In this document: piece by piece, positions 43,577 to 52,393 of the stretch
Layout: every line of letters starts with the position of its first letter
Position numbering within the stretch: position 1 is the first letter of the stretch
Origin: a bacterium
GTDB taxonomy: Bacteria > Bacillota > Bacilli > Lactobacillales > Streptococcaceae
Length of the DNA: 64,000 bases
Assembly: GCA_905221455.1 (NCBI GenBank)
Contig: CAJNDF010000002.1
Coordinates: 62,001 to 126,000, forward strand
Direction of reading: 5' to 3'
Made by a program: the position numbers and the translations under genes
Notes under the pieces: generated by a model
Databases searched by the model: none
Told to the model about the DNA's origin: nothing
The model's input: only the letters and a program-made list of their open reading frames with translations

Positions 43577-44267
43577 ACGTGTATTGATTACAGGAGTGAG
43601 TTCAGGGATTGGTCTGGCTCAAGCTCGCCTCTTTTTAGAGAATGGCTATCAAGTTTATGGAGTTGACCAAGGTGAAAATCCACTCTTAGAGGGTGATTTC
43701 CACTTTTTACAGAGAGATTTGACCTTGGACCTAGAGCCTATTTTTGACTGGTGTCCTCAGGTAGATGTTTTGTGCAATACTGCTGGAGTTTTGGATGCTT
43801 ACAAACCACTGTTGGAACAGACAGCGCAGGAAATTCAAGAAATTTTTGAAATTAACTATCTGACTCCTGTTGAGTTGACTCGGTATTATTTGACACAAAT
43901 GCTGGAAAATAAAAAGGGAATCATCATCAATATGTGTTCCATTGCTTCTAGCCTAGCAGGTGGAGGTGGTCACGCCTATACTTCCTCTAAGCATGCCTTG
44001 GCTGGCTTCACCAAGCAGTTGGCTCTAGACTATGCTGAAACTGGGATTCAGGTCTTTGGTATCGCTCCAGGAGCAGTCAAGACAGCTATGACCGCTGCCG
44101 ACTTTGAACCAGGTGGCTTAGCAGACTGGGTAGCTAGTGAAACACCAATCAAGCGTTGGATTGAACCAGAGGAAGTAGCGGAGATTAACCTTTTCTTAGC
44201 AAGTGGAAAAGCAAGCGCCATGCAAGGACAAATTCTGACAATAGATGGTGGCTGGTCTTTGAAGTAG
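43569..44267 (+). CDS. Short-chain dehydrogenase/reductase
   Basis: 232 residues. Cofactor loop TGVSSGIG near 8-15, NTAG at 71-74 in place of NNAG, active-site Ser in MCSIASSLAG near 123 and YTSSK near 137. Cytosolic NAD(P)H oxidoreductase. Coupled to the Tad2-like gene by overlap and followed 9 bp later by a NUDIX gene. Confidence 0.9.
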   Translation: MTKRVLITGVSSGIGLAQARLFLENGYQVYGVDQGENPLLEGDFHFLQRDLTLDLEPIFDWCPQVDVLCNTAGVLDAYKPLLEQTAQEIQEIFEINYLTPVELTRYYLTQMLENKKGIIINMCSIASSLAGGGGHAYTSSKHALAGFTKQLALDYAETGIQVFGIAPGAVKTAMTAADFEPGGLADWVASETPIKRWIEPEEVAEINLFLASGKASAMQGQILTIDGGWSLK

Positions 44268-44276
44268 GAGGATCTG

Positions 44277-44777
44277 ATGGAAATCAAAAGACACTTTGGA
44301 GTCTACGCTGTTTGCTTTAAAAATGGGAAATTACTCTGCATTGAAAAAACGAGAGGCCCCTATCAACATCGTTATGATCTACCGGGTGGTAGTCAGGAAC
44401 TAGGTGAGGGATTGACAGAAACTCTTAAGAGAGAAGTTCTGGAAGAGACGGGATTTACTGTTAGAAGCTACTCTAATCCTCGAATCTACGATGTTTTCGT
44501 CAGAGAAGAGTTAAAAAATTTTATGGTTCACCATGTCATGGCCTTGTATGATGTTGAAATGAATGAGAGTGCACCTCAAGTTACGATTTCGGAAGCTGTG
44601 TCTGATGGTGCGAATGATTCACTTGGATATATTTGGATGGATATTCAAGAGATAACAGAAGAAAATGCATCGCCATTAGTCTTGAAGGTTAAGTCTGAAT
44701 TATTAGGATTTCCAGAATTGGACAAGACTTTGTATATGAATTGGAAGGTGAATGATGAAAAACCAACTAGCTCTTAG
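44277..44777 (+). CDS. NUDIX hydrolase
   Basis: 166 residues. The NUDIX box begins GGSQELGEGLTETLKREVLE near 40 and continues ETGF, close to the GX5EX7REUXEEXGU consensus. It hydrolyses a nucleoside diphosphate derivative of unknown identity. GTAGGAGG precedes the ATG. It overlaps the next gene by about 25 bases. Confidence 0.88.
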   Translation: MEIKRHFGVYAVCFKNGKLLCIEKTRGPYQHRYDLPGGSQELGEGLTETLKREVLEETGFTVRSYSNPRIYDVFVREELKNFMVHHVMALYDVEMNESAPQVTISEAVSDGANDSLGYIWMDIQEITEENASPLVLKVKSELLGFPELDKTLYMNWKVNDEKPTSS

Positions 44778-45657
44778 TGGCGAAAAAATTGTTGAAAAAA
44801 TTTATCCTCAACTATTGCACCATGTTGGCATGATTCGTGGGGAATATTTGTTGAGAGAGCTCAATCAAAACATCATATTACCAAGTTGTCAGCAATTTGT
44901 AAAAGATTATCTAGATACCATTTGCTCCTTGTATTCAGATGAAGAAGTTTGGTATCGTTTTTCAGAATTAACGAATACAGAAGCTAATTGTCTAAAGGGG
45001 ACTAAAGAGTATTTTGATGAAAATCATCCCTTATTTGGATATAGAGGAACTAGGCGTTTGCTGGAGTGTCCGGATGAATTTCAGGCTGAAGCACATGTCG
45101 TTACAGAAGTTTATCAAAACAATCCCAATCTATCTGTTATCTTTCCTTTTGTCAATGATGCTGAACAGTTAAAGCAAGCTATTACAGTATTGCGTCAGCA
45201 GGGTTTTACTGGGAAAATTGCCACGATGATTGAATTACCGTCAGCGTATTTTGACTTGGACAGAATAATGGAAACGGGCATTTCAAAGATTGTAGTTGGA
45301 ATGAATGATTTGACTTCCTTTGTTTTTGCCACTGTGAGAAACAGTCAATGGCATGATATGGAAAGTCCAATAATGTTAGATATGCTGAGACAGATGCAGG
45401 ATAAAGCAAAGACGAAAAAGATTGACTTTGCTGTAGCAGGCTATCTGAATACTTTTTTCATACAAAAAATGAATCAGATGAGTATCGAATGCATTCTCCA
45501 TTACAGCTCTATTCCGGAGATTTTTGATTTAGAAATTGACCATCCAGATCATCTTAAACACATAAAAGAAGAAAGTAAAAAATTACAAAGGAGCACCTAT
45601 GACACCGCAAGAAATGTGGAATGCCTACAAGAAAATCAATCCTTCGATTGGAGATGA
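44752..45657 (+). CDS. Stand-alone PEP-synthase-like C-terminal barrel protein
   Basis: 301 residues. FGYRGTRRLLECPDEFQAEA near 96, the IATMIELPSAYF stretch near 161 and VGMNDLTSFVF near 182 match the PEP-binding TIM barrel of phosphoenolpyruvate synthases and PPDK. The ATP-grasp and phosphohistidine domains are missing, so it cannot run the full reaction alone. The end overlaps the ASCH gene by 59 bases and its last 20 residues look non-native, as if the original stop was lost. An ATG at 44755 is an equal start. Confidence 0.65.
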   Translation: MMKNQLALSGEKIVEKIYPQLLHHVGMIRGEYLLRELNQNIILPSCQQFVKDYLDTICSLYSDEEVWYRFSELTNTEANCLKGTKEYFDENHPLFGYRGTRRLLECPDEFQAEAHVVTEVYQNNPNLSVIFPFVNDAEQLKQAITVLRQQGFTGKIATMIELPSAYFDLDRIMETGISKIVVGMNDLTSFVFATVRNSQWHDMESPIMLDMLRQMQDKAKTKKIDFAVAGYLNTFFIQKMNQMSIECILHYSSIPEIFDLEIDHPDHLKHIKEESKKLQRSTYDTARNVECLQENQSFDWR

Positions 45658-46039
45658 AATCGATGCTTGGGCTTTTGGAGTGGAACCAGACCTTTTAGCA
45701 GATTTGGTTTTAAGAGGCGAAAAAACTGCAACAGCATCAGCTTACGACCTCTATGCACTAGAAGCCGAGTCTCTTCCTCAAGAAGGAACTTTTGATGTCA
45801 TTTTAGATAGTCAAAATCAGGCTGTCTGTATTGTCGAAATTACAAAGGTTTCTGTCCAGCCCTTCAATCAAGTTTCTGCTAAACATGCCTTTAAGGAAGG
45901 GGAAGGTGACAAATCCCTAGCCTATTGGCGTCAGGTTCATGAGGATTGTTTCGCCGAGTGGCTGAGAGAAGCAGGACTGACTTTTACACCTGAAAGCAAG
46001 GTCGTTTTAGAAGAATTTCGCAAGGTCTACCCACTGTAG
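45599..46039 (+). CDS. ASCH-domain protein
   Basis: 146 residues. EIDAWAFGVEP near 20 and LVLRGEKTATASAYDLY near 36 mark the ASCH domain, a PUA-like fold predicted to bind RNA or nucleotides; some members are nucleoside amidohydrolases. AAAGGAG lies inside the preceding gene. Last gene of the SDR-NUDIX run. Confidence 0.85.
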   Translation: MTPQEMWNAYKKINPSIGDEIDAWAFGVEPDLLADLVLRGEKTATASAYDLYALEAESLPQEGTFDVILDSQNQAVCIVEITKVSVQPFNQVSAKHAFKEGEGDKSLAYWRQVHEDCFAEWLREAGLTFTPESKVVLEEFRKVYPL

Positions 46040-46100
46040 ATTGTTAGACGGAAGAAAGTTTTGGAAATCACCGTCCAATCCTTTTTTCTCCAGCAAAACA

Positions 46101-46139
46101 TGATATAATAAGTTTGTTTGAAGAAGAGCTCTAGCTCTT
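46101..46139 (+). promoter_or_regulatory. Promoter and leader hairpin of pepN
   Basis: Extended -10 TGATATAAT (46101-46109). The leader starts with AAGAGCT-CT-AGCTCTT (46124-46139), a perfect short hairpin near the 5' end that may stabilise the mRNA. Confidence 0.7.
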
Positions 46140-46161
46140 AAACTTAGAATAGGAGAAAATT

Positions 46162-48708
46162 ATGCAAGCAGTTGAACATTTTATTAAGCAATTTGTTCCT
46201 GAACATTATGATTTATTTTTAGACTTGAGTCGTGAGACCAAGACGTTTTCTGGGAAGGTGACCATCACTGGTCAAGCACAGAGTGACCGTATTTCCCTCC
46301 ACCAAAAAGACTTGGAAATCGCTTCTGTAGAAGTTGCAGGGGAAGCTCGCCCATTTACAGTTGACCATGACAATGAAGCCCTTCATATCGAATTAGCTAA
46401 GGCTGGTCAAGTTGAAGTGGTTATTGACTTTTCTGGTAAAATCACAGATAACATGACAGGGATTTATCCTTCATACTACACAGTTGATGGAGTGAAAAAG
46501 GAAGTCTTGTCTACTCAGTTCGAGAGCCACTTTGCGCGCGAAGCTTTCCCATGTGTGGATGAGCCAGAAGCCAAAGCAACCTTTGACCTCTCTCTACGTT
46601 TTGACCAAGCAGAAGGTGAATTGGCCTTGTCTAACATGCCAGAAATCGATGTTGAAAACCGTAAGGAAACAGGTATCTGGAAGTTTGAGACAACACCTCG
46701 CATGTCTTCTTACTTGTTAGCCTTTGTTGCGGGTGATTTGCAAGGTGTGACGGCTAAAACTAAAAACGGTACCCTCGTAGGTGTTTATTCAACCAAAGCC
46801 CATCCACTATCAAACCTTGATTTCTCACTGGATATTGCTGTTCGCTCTATCGAGTTTTACGAAGATTACTATGGAGTTAAGTACCCAATTCCTCAATCTC
46901 TCCACATCGCCCTTCCTGACTTCTCAGCTGGAGCTATGGAAAACTGGGGTCTTGTAACCTACCGTGAAGTTTACTTGGTTGTGGATGAGAATTCTACATT
47001 TGCCAGTCGTCAACAAGTTGCCCTTGTTGTGGCACATGAGTTGGCTCACCAATGGTTCGGAAACCTCGTAACTATGAAATGGTGGGATGATCTTTGGCTC
47101 AATGAAAGTTTTGCCAACATGATGGAATACGTCTGTGTGGATGCTATTGAACCAAGCTGGAATATTTTTGAAGACTTCCAAACAGGTGGAGTACCTCTTG
47201 CTCTTGAACGTGACGCGACTGATGGCGTACAGTCTGTTCACGTCGAAGTCAAACACCCAGATGAAATCAATACCCTTTTTGATGGTGCTATCGTCTATGC
47301 TAAAGGAAGCCGCCTCATGCACATGCTTCGTCGTTGGCTAGGTGATGCTGATTTTGCTAAAGGTTTGCACGCTTACTTTGAAAAACATCAATACAGCAAT
47401 ACAATTGGCCGTGACCTTTGGGATGCCCTTGGTCAAGCGTCAGGACGTGATGTTGCAGCCTTCATGGATTCTTGGTTGGAACAACCTGGTTACCCAGTAC
47501 TTACTGTCAAAGTTGAAAATGATGTCTTGAAGATTTCACAAAAACAATTCTTCATCGGTGAGCACGAAGACAAGAACCGTCTCTGGGTTGTGCCACTCAA
47601 TAGTAACTGGAAAGGCTTACCAGATACACTTGAAACTGAAAGTATTGAAATCCCTGATTACTCAGCTCTTCTTGCTGAAAATGAAGGAGCTCTTCGCCTC
47701 AACACAGAAAATACAGCCCACTACATTACAGACTATCAAGGAGACTTGCTAGATGCTATTCTTGCTGACCTAGTTGAGCTTGATAACACAAGTAAATTGC
47801 AGATTGTTCAAGAACGTCGTCTGCTTGCTGAAGCAGGGCACATTTCTTATGCTGACTTGCTTCCAGTCCTTGATAAACTTGCTAAGGAAGAATCTTACCT
47901 TGTCGTTTCAGCTGTTTCTGAAGTAATTTCTGCTCTTGAGCGCTTTATCGATGAAGGAACAGAAGCTGAAAGAGCCTTCAAAGCACTAGTTGCTAAATTG
48001 GCTCGTCACAACTATGACCGTCTTGGTTTTGAAGCTAAAGATGGAGAATCAGACGAGGATGAATTGGTTCGTCAGTTGGCCATTTCTATGATGATTCGCT
48101 CAAATGATGCAGAAGCTAGTCAAGTCGCTAGCCAAATCTTCGCAGCTCACAAGGAGAATCTTGCAGGACTTCCAGCAGCTATTCGCTCACAAGTTCTGAT
48201 CAATGAGATGAAACATCATGAGACTAAAGACTTGTTAGCACTTTATCTTGATACTTATACGCACGCAACAGATGCTGTCTTTAAACGTCAGTTGGCAGCT
48301 GCTCTTGCCTATAGTAAAGATGCGGACAATATCCAAACCTTGATTGCTGTTTGGAAGGACAAATTTGTGGTCAAACCACAAGACTTGTCAGCTTGGTATT
48401 ACCAATTCCTAGCTCATCAAGCAACTCAGGAAACAGCATGGTCTTGGGCTCGTGAAAACTGGGCTTGGATTAAGGCAGCTCTTGGTGGGGATATGAGCTT
48501 TGATAGCTTTGTTATCCTTCCTGCTCACGTATTTAAGACTCAGCAACGCTTGGCGGAATACAAGGAATTCTTTGAGCCACAACTTTCTGATCTTGCTCTT
48601 AGCCGTAATATCGGTATGGGAATCAAGGAAATTGCAGCGCGTGTTGACTTGATTAACCGTGAAAAAGCTGCAGTGGAAGCAGTTGTTCTTCAATACGGAA
48701 CTAAATAA
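46162..48708 (+). CDS. pepN: Aminopeptidase N (lysyl aminopeptidase)
   Basis: 848-residue M1 zinc metallopeptidase. The exopeptidase motif SAGAMENWG lies near residue 255, the zinc site VVAHELAHQW near 291 with the second Glu in NESFAN about 18 residues later. It removes N-terminal residues from imported peptides in the cytosol. Strong codon bias, own promoter and terminator. Confidence 0.96.
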   Translation: MQAVEHFIKQFVPEHYDLFLDLSRETKTFSGKVTITGQAQSDRISLHQKDLEIASVEVAGEARPFTVDHDNEALHIELAKAGQVEVVIDFSGKITDNMTGIYPSYYTVDGVKKEVLSTQFESHFAREAFPCVDEPEAKATFDLSLRFDQAEGELALSNMPEIDVENRKETGIWKFETTPRMSSYLLAFVAGDLQGVTAKTKNGTLVGVYSTKAHPLSNLDFSLDIAVRSIEFYEDYYGVKYPIPQSLHIALPDFSAGAMENWGLVTYREVYLVVDENSTFASRQQVALVVAHELAHQWFGNLVTMKWWDDLWLNESFANMMEYVCVDAIEPSWNIFEDFQTGGVPLALERDATDGVQSVHVEVKHPDEINTLFDGAIVYAKGSRLMHMLRRWLGDADFAKGLHAYFEKHQYSNTIGRDLWDALGQASGRDVAAFMDSWLEQPGYPVLTVKVENDVLKISQKQFFIGEHEDKNRLWVVPLNSNWKGLPDTLETESIEIPDYSALLAENEGALRLNTENTAHYITDYQGDLLDAILADLVELDNTSKLQIVQERRLLAEAGHISYADLLPVLDKLAKEESYLVVSAVSEVISALERFIDEGTEAERAFKALVAKLARHNYDRLGFEAKDGESDEDELVRQLAISMMIRSNDAEASQVASQIFAAHKENLAGLPAAIRSQVLINEMKHHETKDLLALYLDTYTHATDAVFKRQLAAALAYSKDADNIQTLIAVWKDKFVVKPQDLSAWYYQFLAHQATQETAWSWARENWAWIKAALGGDMSFDSFVILPAHVFKTQQRLAEYKEFFEPQLSDLALSRNIGMGIKEIAARVDLINREKAAVEAVVLQYGTK

Positions 48709-48717
48709 TCAAAATAA

Positions 48718-48762
48718 AACTCAGCTATCTCATGTAAAATGCAGAGAGTTGAGTTTTTTTTA
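48718..48762 (+). terminator. Terminator of pepN
   Basis: AACTCA and CTC arms (48718 onward) pair with GAG and TGAGTT (to 48755), followed by T run. Confidence 0.8.
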
Positions 48763-48780
48763 AGGCAAATTTGGTATAAT
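48759..48780 (+). promoter_or_regulatory. Promoter of ciaRH with CiaR-like half-site
   Basis: Extended -10 TGGTATAAT (48772-48780). TTTAAG at 48759-48764, five bases, then TTTGGT resembles one good and one poor half of the CiaR repeat TTTAAG-N5-TTTAAG. Confidence 0.6.
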
Positions 48781-48804
48781 GGTTTTAATAAGGAGGAGTT
48801 TCTC

Positions 48805-49479
48805 ATGATAAAAATTTTATTGGTTGAGGATGACCTAGGCCTGTCCAATTCAGTATTTGACTTTTTAGACGATTTTGCAGATGTCATGCAGGTATTTGAT
48901 GGGGAAGAAGGTCTCTACGAAGCTGAAAGTGGCGTCTATGACTTGATTTTGCTCGATTTGATGTTGCCAGAAAAAAATGGTTTCCAAGTCTTGAAAGAAT
49001 TGCGTGAAAAAGGAATTACGACACCAGTTCTGATTATGACCGCCAAGGAAAGTTTGGATGACAAGGGACATGGATTTGAATTGGGAGCAGATGATTATCT
49101 GACTAAACCTTTCTACCTAGAAGAACTCAAAATGCGGATTCAAGCCCTTCTCAAACGTTCAGGGAAGTTTAATGAAAACACTTTGACTTATGGAAATATT
49201 GTAGTTAATTTGTCAACCAATACCGTTAAGGTTGAAGATACTCCTGTCGAATTGCTGGGGAAAGAATTTGATTTACTAGTTTATTTCCTTCAAAATCAAA
49301 ATGTTATTTTACCTAAGACGCAGATTTTTGATCGTCTTTGGGGATTTGATAGTGATACAACGATTTCGGTTGTTGAAGTCTATGTTTCAAAAGTCCGTAA
49401 GAAATTAAAAGGAACCACTTTTGCAGAGAATTTGCAAACCTTGCGTAGTGTTGGGTATATTTTAAAAGATGTTCAGTAA
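48805..49479 (+). CDS. ciaR: Two-component response regulator CiaR
   Basis: 224 residues from ATG 48805 behind AAGGAGG; an in-phase ATG 66 nt earlier precedes the promoter. OmpR-type: receiver with phospho-Asp in [13 protein letters not shown] near 51 and Lys in DYLTKPF near 101, then a winged helix DNA-binding domain ending RSVGYIL. CiaR controls competence, beta-lactam tolerance and lysis protection in this group. It overlaps ciaH by 11 bases. Confidence 0.96.
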   Translation: MIKILLVEDDLGLSNSVFDFLDDFADVMQVFDGEEGLYEAESGVYDLILLDLMLPEKNGFQVLKELREKGITTPVLIMTAKESLDDKGHGFELGADDYLTKPFYLEELKMRIQALLKRSGKFNENTLTYGNIVVNLSTNTVKVEDTPVELLGKEFDLLVYFLQNQNVILPKTQIFDRLWGFDSDTTISVVEVYVSKVRKKLKGTTFAENLQTLRSVGYILKDVQ

Positions 49480-50803
49480 ACTAAAAAAAACATGGTATGC
49501 GGATGACTTTAGTTATTTTATCCGCAACTTTGGTGTCTTCACCCTGATTTTCTCTACCATGACTCTGATTATTTTGCAGGTCATGCATTCGAGTCTCTAT
49601 ACTTCGGTGGACGATACGCTCCATGGCTTGAGTAATAATCCTCAGGCAGTTATTCAGCTTGCGGTAAATAGGGCAACAGAAGAGATTAAAGATTTAGAGA
49701 ATGCCGCTACAGATACTAGCAAGACGGAGATAAAACCCAATGTTAGTTCCAATACGGAGGTTATTCTTTTTGATAAGAATTTTACCCAACTTCTCTCTGG
49801 GAACCGATTTTTGGGCTTGGATAAGATTAAATTAGAGAAGAAAGAACTAGGTCATATCTATCAGATTCAGGTTTTTAATAGCTATGGACAGGAAGAAATC
49901 TATCGCATGATCTTGATGGAAACCAATATTAGTTCGGTTTCAACCAATATCAAGTATGCGGCTGTCTTGATTAATACCAGTCAGTTGGAGCAAGCCAGTC
50001 AAAAGCATGAGCAACTGATTGTGGTCGTGATGGCTAGTTTTTGGATTTTGTCTTTGATTGCCAGTCTCTATCTAGCTCGAGTCAGTGTTCGTCCCCTGCT
50101 TGAGAGCATGCAGAAGCAGCAGTCCTTTGTAGAAAATGCCAGTCATGAGTTACGAACTCCACTTGCAGTTTTGCAAAATCGTTTAGAGACCCTTTTCCGT
50201 AAGCCAGAAGCTACCATTATGGATGTGAGCGAAAGCATTGCATCGAGTTTGGAAGAAGTCCGAAATATGCGGTTTTTGACGACAAACTTGCTGAACTTAG
50301 CTCGGAGAGATGATGGGATTAAGCCGGAACTTGCAGAAGTTCCAACTAGCTTTTTCAATACGACTTTTACAAACTATGAGATGATTGCTTCGGAAAATGA
50401 CCGTGTCTTCCGTTTTGAAAATCGGATTCATCGAACGATTGTCACAGACCAGCTTCTCTTGAAGCAGTTGATGACTATCCTATTTGATAATGCTGTCAAG
50501 TATACTGAAGAGGATGGTGAAATTGATTTTCTTATCTCGGCGACCGATCGCAATCTGTATTTACTGGTTTCTGATAATGGAGTCGGTATTTCGACAGAAG
50601 ATAAAAAGAAAATTTTTGACCGTTTTTATCGAGTAGACAAGGCTAGAACCCGTCAAAAAGGTGGTTTTGGTTTAGGATTATCCCTAGCCAAGCAAATTGT
50701 AGATGCCTTAAAAGGAACCATTACTGTTAAAGATAATAAACCAAAGGGAACAATCTTTGAAGTGAAGATTGCCATCCACACACCATCTAAAAAGAAAAAA
50801 TAA
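49469..50803 (+). CDS. ciaH: Two-component sensor histidine kinase CiaH
   Basis: 444 residues. Two spans (about 20-40 and 185-207) flank an extracellular sensor of about 140 residues. The H-box [10 protein letters not shown] near 226, N-box [12 protein letters not shown] near 340, DNGVGIS near 371 and [10 protein letters not shown] near 401 are all intact. Phosphorylates CiaR. Confidence 0.96.
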   Translation: MFSKLKKTWYADDFSYFIRNFGVFTLIFSTMTLIILQVMHSSLYTSVDDTLHGLSNNPQAVIQLAVNRATEEIKDLENAATDTSKTEIKPNVSSNTEVILFDKNFTQLLSGNRFLGLDKIKLEKKELGHIYQIQVFNSYGQEEIYRMILMETNISSVSTNIKYAAVLINTSQLEQASQKHEQLIVVVMASFWILSLIASLYLARVSVRPLLESMQKQQSFVENASHELRTPLAVLQNRLETLFRKPEATIMDVSESIASSLEEVRNMRFLTTNLLNLARRDDGIKPELAEVPTSFFNTTFTNYEMIASENDRVFRFENRIHRTIVTDQLLLKQLMTILFDNAVKYTEEDGEIDFLISATDRNLYLLVSDNGVGISTEDKKKIFDRFYRVDKARTRQKGGFGLGLSLAKQIVDALKGTITVKDNKPKGTIFEVKIAIHTPSKKKK

Positions 50804-50832
50804 AAATATCGCTCCAGATGGGGCGATATTTT
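50803..50832. terminator. Bidirectional terminator between ciaH and the DUF3270 gene
   Basis: AAAATATCGC (50803-50812) pairs exactly with GCGATATTTT (50823-50832); A/T flanks allow use in both directions. Confidence 0.9.
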
Positions 50833-50836
50833 GGAT

Positions 50837-51124
50837 TTATCTTCTACGTTTTCGTTTGATAATAGACCGTTGAATTTTTAAAACAAGTAAGCTGGATCCG
50901 ATTGCTGCGGCAAATGCAAGAGCAGTTGAAAATTTTAATGCTAAAAAGATAAAACTAAAGATAGCAATACAGATACAAAAAACAGCGATATTAACAAAAA
51001 ATAGGATTTCCTTGAGATTGGCATCAGATTGCGCTTCAGGTGTATAATCTTGATAGCGAGGAACCTGATTGTTTAATTCTTCTTGATACTCTACCTCATA
51101 GGATTGTAATTTTCTTACGGGCAT
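50837..51124 (-). CDS. DUF3270-type membrane protein
   Basis: 95 residues: a polar N-terminal 37, two hydrophobic spans (about 40-62 and 65-83) and a very basic end (IIKRKRRR). Matches a small streptococcal protein always found beside ciaRH. AAGGAGAG precedes the ATG. Function unknown. Confidence 0.75.
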   Translation of the reverse strand: MPVRKLQSYEVEYQEELNNQVPRYQDYTPEAQSDANLKEILFFVNIAVFCICIAIFSFIFLALKFSTALAFAAAIGSSLLVLKIQRSIIKRKRRR

Positions 51125-51247
51125 TATTCTCTCCTTAACAGTACATACCTATTTTATCATTTTTTCAGCAGAGAATTATTACAGAAAGGTTACAATAAGA
51201 ATAAAGTCCCTTTTCATTTTTAAAGAATGGCTGATTTTCCAGAAATG

Positions 51248-51256
51248 TGGTATAAT
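51248..51256 (+). promoter_or_regulatory. Extended -10 promoter of the U32 gene (leaderless)
   Basis: TGGTATAAT at 51248-51256. The expected start of transcription (7 bp on) is at 51263, one base before the ATG, and no ribosome site exists. Confidence 0.7.
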
Positions 51257-51263
51257 TTTTCTT

Positions 51264-52193
51264 ATGGAAAAGATTATCATTACAGCAACTGCTGAAAGTA
51301 TTGAACAAGTTGAACAACTGCTCGAAGCTGGCGTGGACCGTATCTATGTCGGTGAGAAAGACTTTGGGCTTCGTCTGCCAACAACCTTTAGTCATGACCA
51401 ATTGCGTGAAATCGCTAAGCTGGTTCATGATGCTGGTAAGGAATTGATTGTTGCGGTCAATGCCCTCATGCATCAAGATATGATGGACCGTATCAAGCCT
51501 TTCTTAGACTTTTTGAAAGAAATCAAGACAGACTACATTACGATTGGGGATGCAGGCGTTTTTTACGTAGTCAACCGCGATGGTTATTCTTTTAAGACCA
51601 TCTACGATGCCTCAACTATGGTAACAAGCAGTCGTCAGATTAACTTCTGGGGACAAAAGGCTGGCGCATCTGAGGCTGTTTTGGCACGTGAAATTCCATC
51701 AGCTGAACTCTTCAAAATGCCAGAGATTTTGGAAATTCCTGCTGAAGTGTTGGTTTACGGAGCTAGTGTTATTCACCATTCTAAACGTCCACTCTTGCAA
51801 AACTACTATAACTTTACGCATATCGATGATGAAAAGACTCGCAAGCGTGACCTCTTCTTGGCTGAGCCAAGTGACCCAGAGAGCCACTATTCCATTTTTG
51901 AAGACAATCATGGTACCCATATCTTTGCCAACAATGACCTTGATTTGATGACCAAATTGACAGAATTGGTAGAGCATGGTTTTACTCACTGGAAATTAGA
52001 AGGTCTTTATACACCTGGTCAGAACTTTGTTGAGATTGCCAAACTCTTTATCCAAGCGCGTAGCTTGATCCAAGAGGGCAACTTTAGCCATGACCAAGCC
52101 TTCTTGCTGGATGAAGAAGTGCGCAAGTTACATCCTAAAAACCGTTTCCTTGATACAGGATTTTATGATTACGATCCTGACATGGTTAAATAA
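51264..52193 (+). CDS. U32-family protein (TrhP/YrrN-like)
   Basis: 309 residues, cytosolic. It resembles the shorter member (YrrN type) of the U32 group, whose members act in hydroxylation of tRNA wobble uridine; older annotations call them collagenase-like peptidases. VDRIYVGEKDFGLR near 25 and the FTHWKLEGLYTPG segment near 245 are family features. The mRNA appears leaderless. Confidence 0.8.
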   Translation: MEKIIITATAESIEQVEQLLEAGVDRIYVGEKDFGLRLPTTFSHDQLREIAKLVHDAGKELIVAVNALMHQDMMDRIKPFLDFLKEIKTDYITIGDAGVFYVVNRDGYSFKTIYDASTMVTSSRQINFWGQKAGASEAVLAREIPSAELFKMPEILEIPAEVLVYGASVIHHSKRPLLQNYYNFTHIDDEKTRKRDLFLAEPSDPESHYSIFEDNHGTHIFANNDLDLMTKLTELVEHGFTHWKLEGLYTPGQNFVEIAKLFIQARSLIQEGNFSHDQAFLLDEEVRKLHPKNRFLDTGFYDYDPDMVK

Positions 52194-52206
52194 AGTAAAT
52201 GGATAG

Positions 52207-52248
52207 TTGAGAGAAGGAAGAGACAAACATTTCTTCTCTCAATTTTTT
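52207..52248 (+). terminator. Terminator of the U32 gene
   Basis: TTGAGAGAAG (52207-52216) pairs with CTTCTCTCAA (52233-52242), then six T. Confidence 0.9.
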
Positions 52249-52376
52249 CTTATTCTTCAATATTTTCAAAAAAATCAGTAGGCTAGGATGCTCTATTTGA
52301 TAGGCTTTTTAAGCTAAGTAACGTCCTTGAGTTTGAAAAATATCCCATGTTTGCAGGTGCCAAATGGCCCTTTTTT

Positions 52377-52385
52377 TGGTATAAT
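52377..52385 (+). promoter_or_regulatory. Extended -10 promoter of the dinG-like gene (leaderless)
   Basis: TGGTATAAT at 52377-52385, only 8 bp before the ATG at 52394, so transcription should begin at or next to the start codon. Confidence 0.7.
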
Positions 52386-52393
52386 TTTTTATA

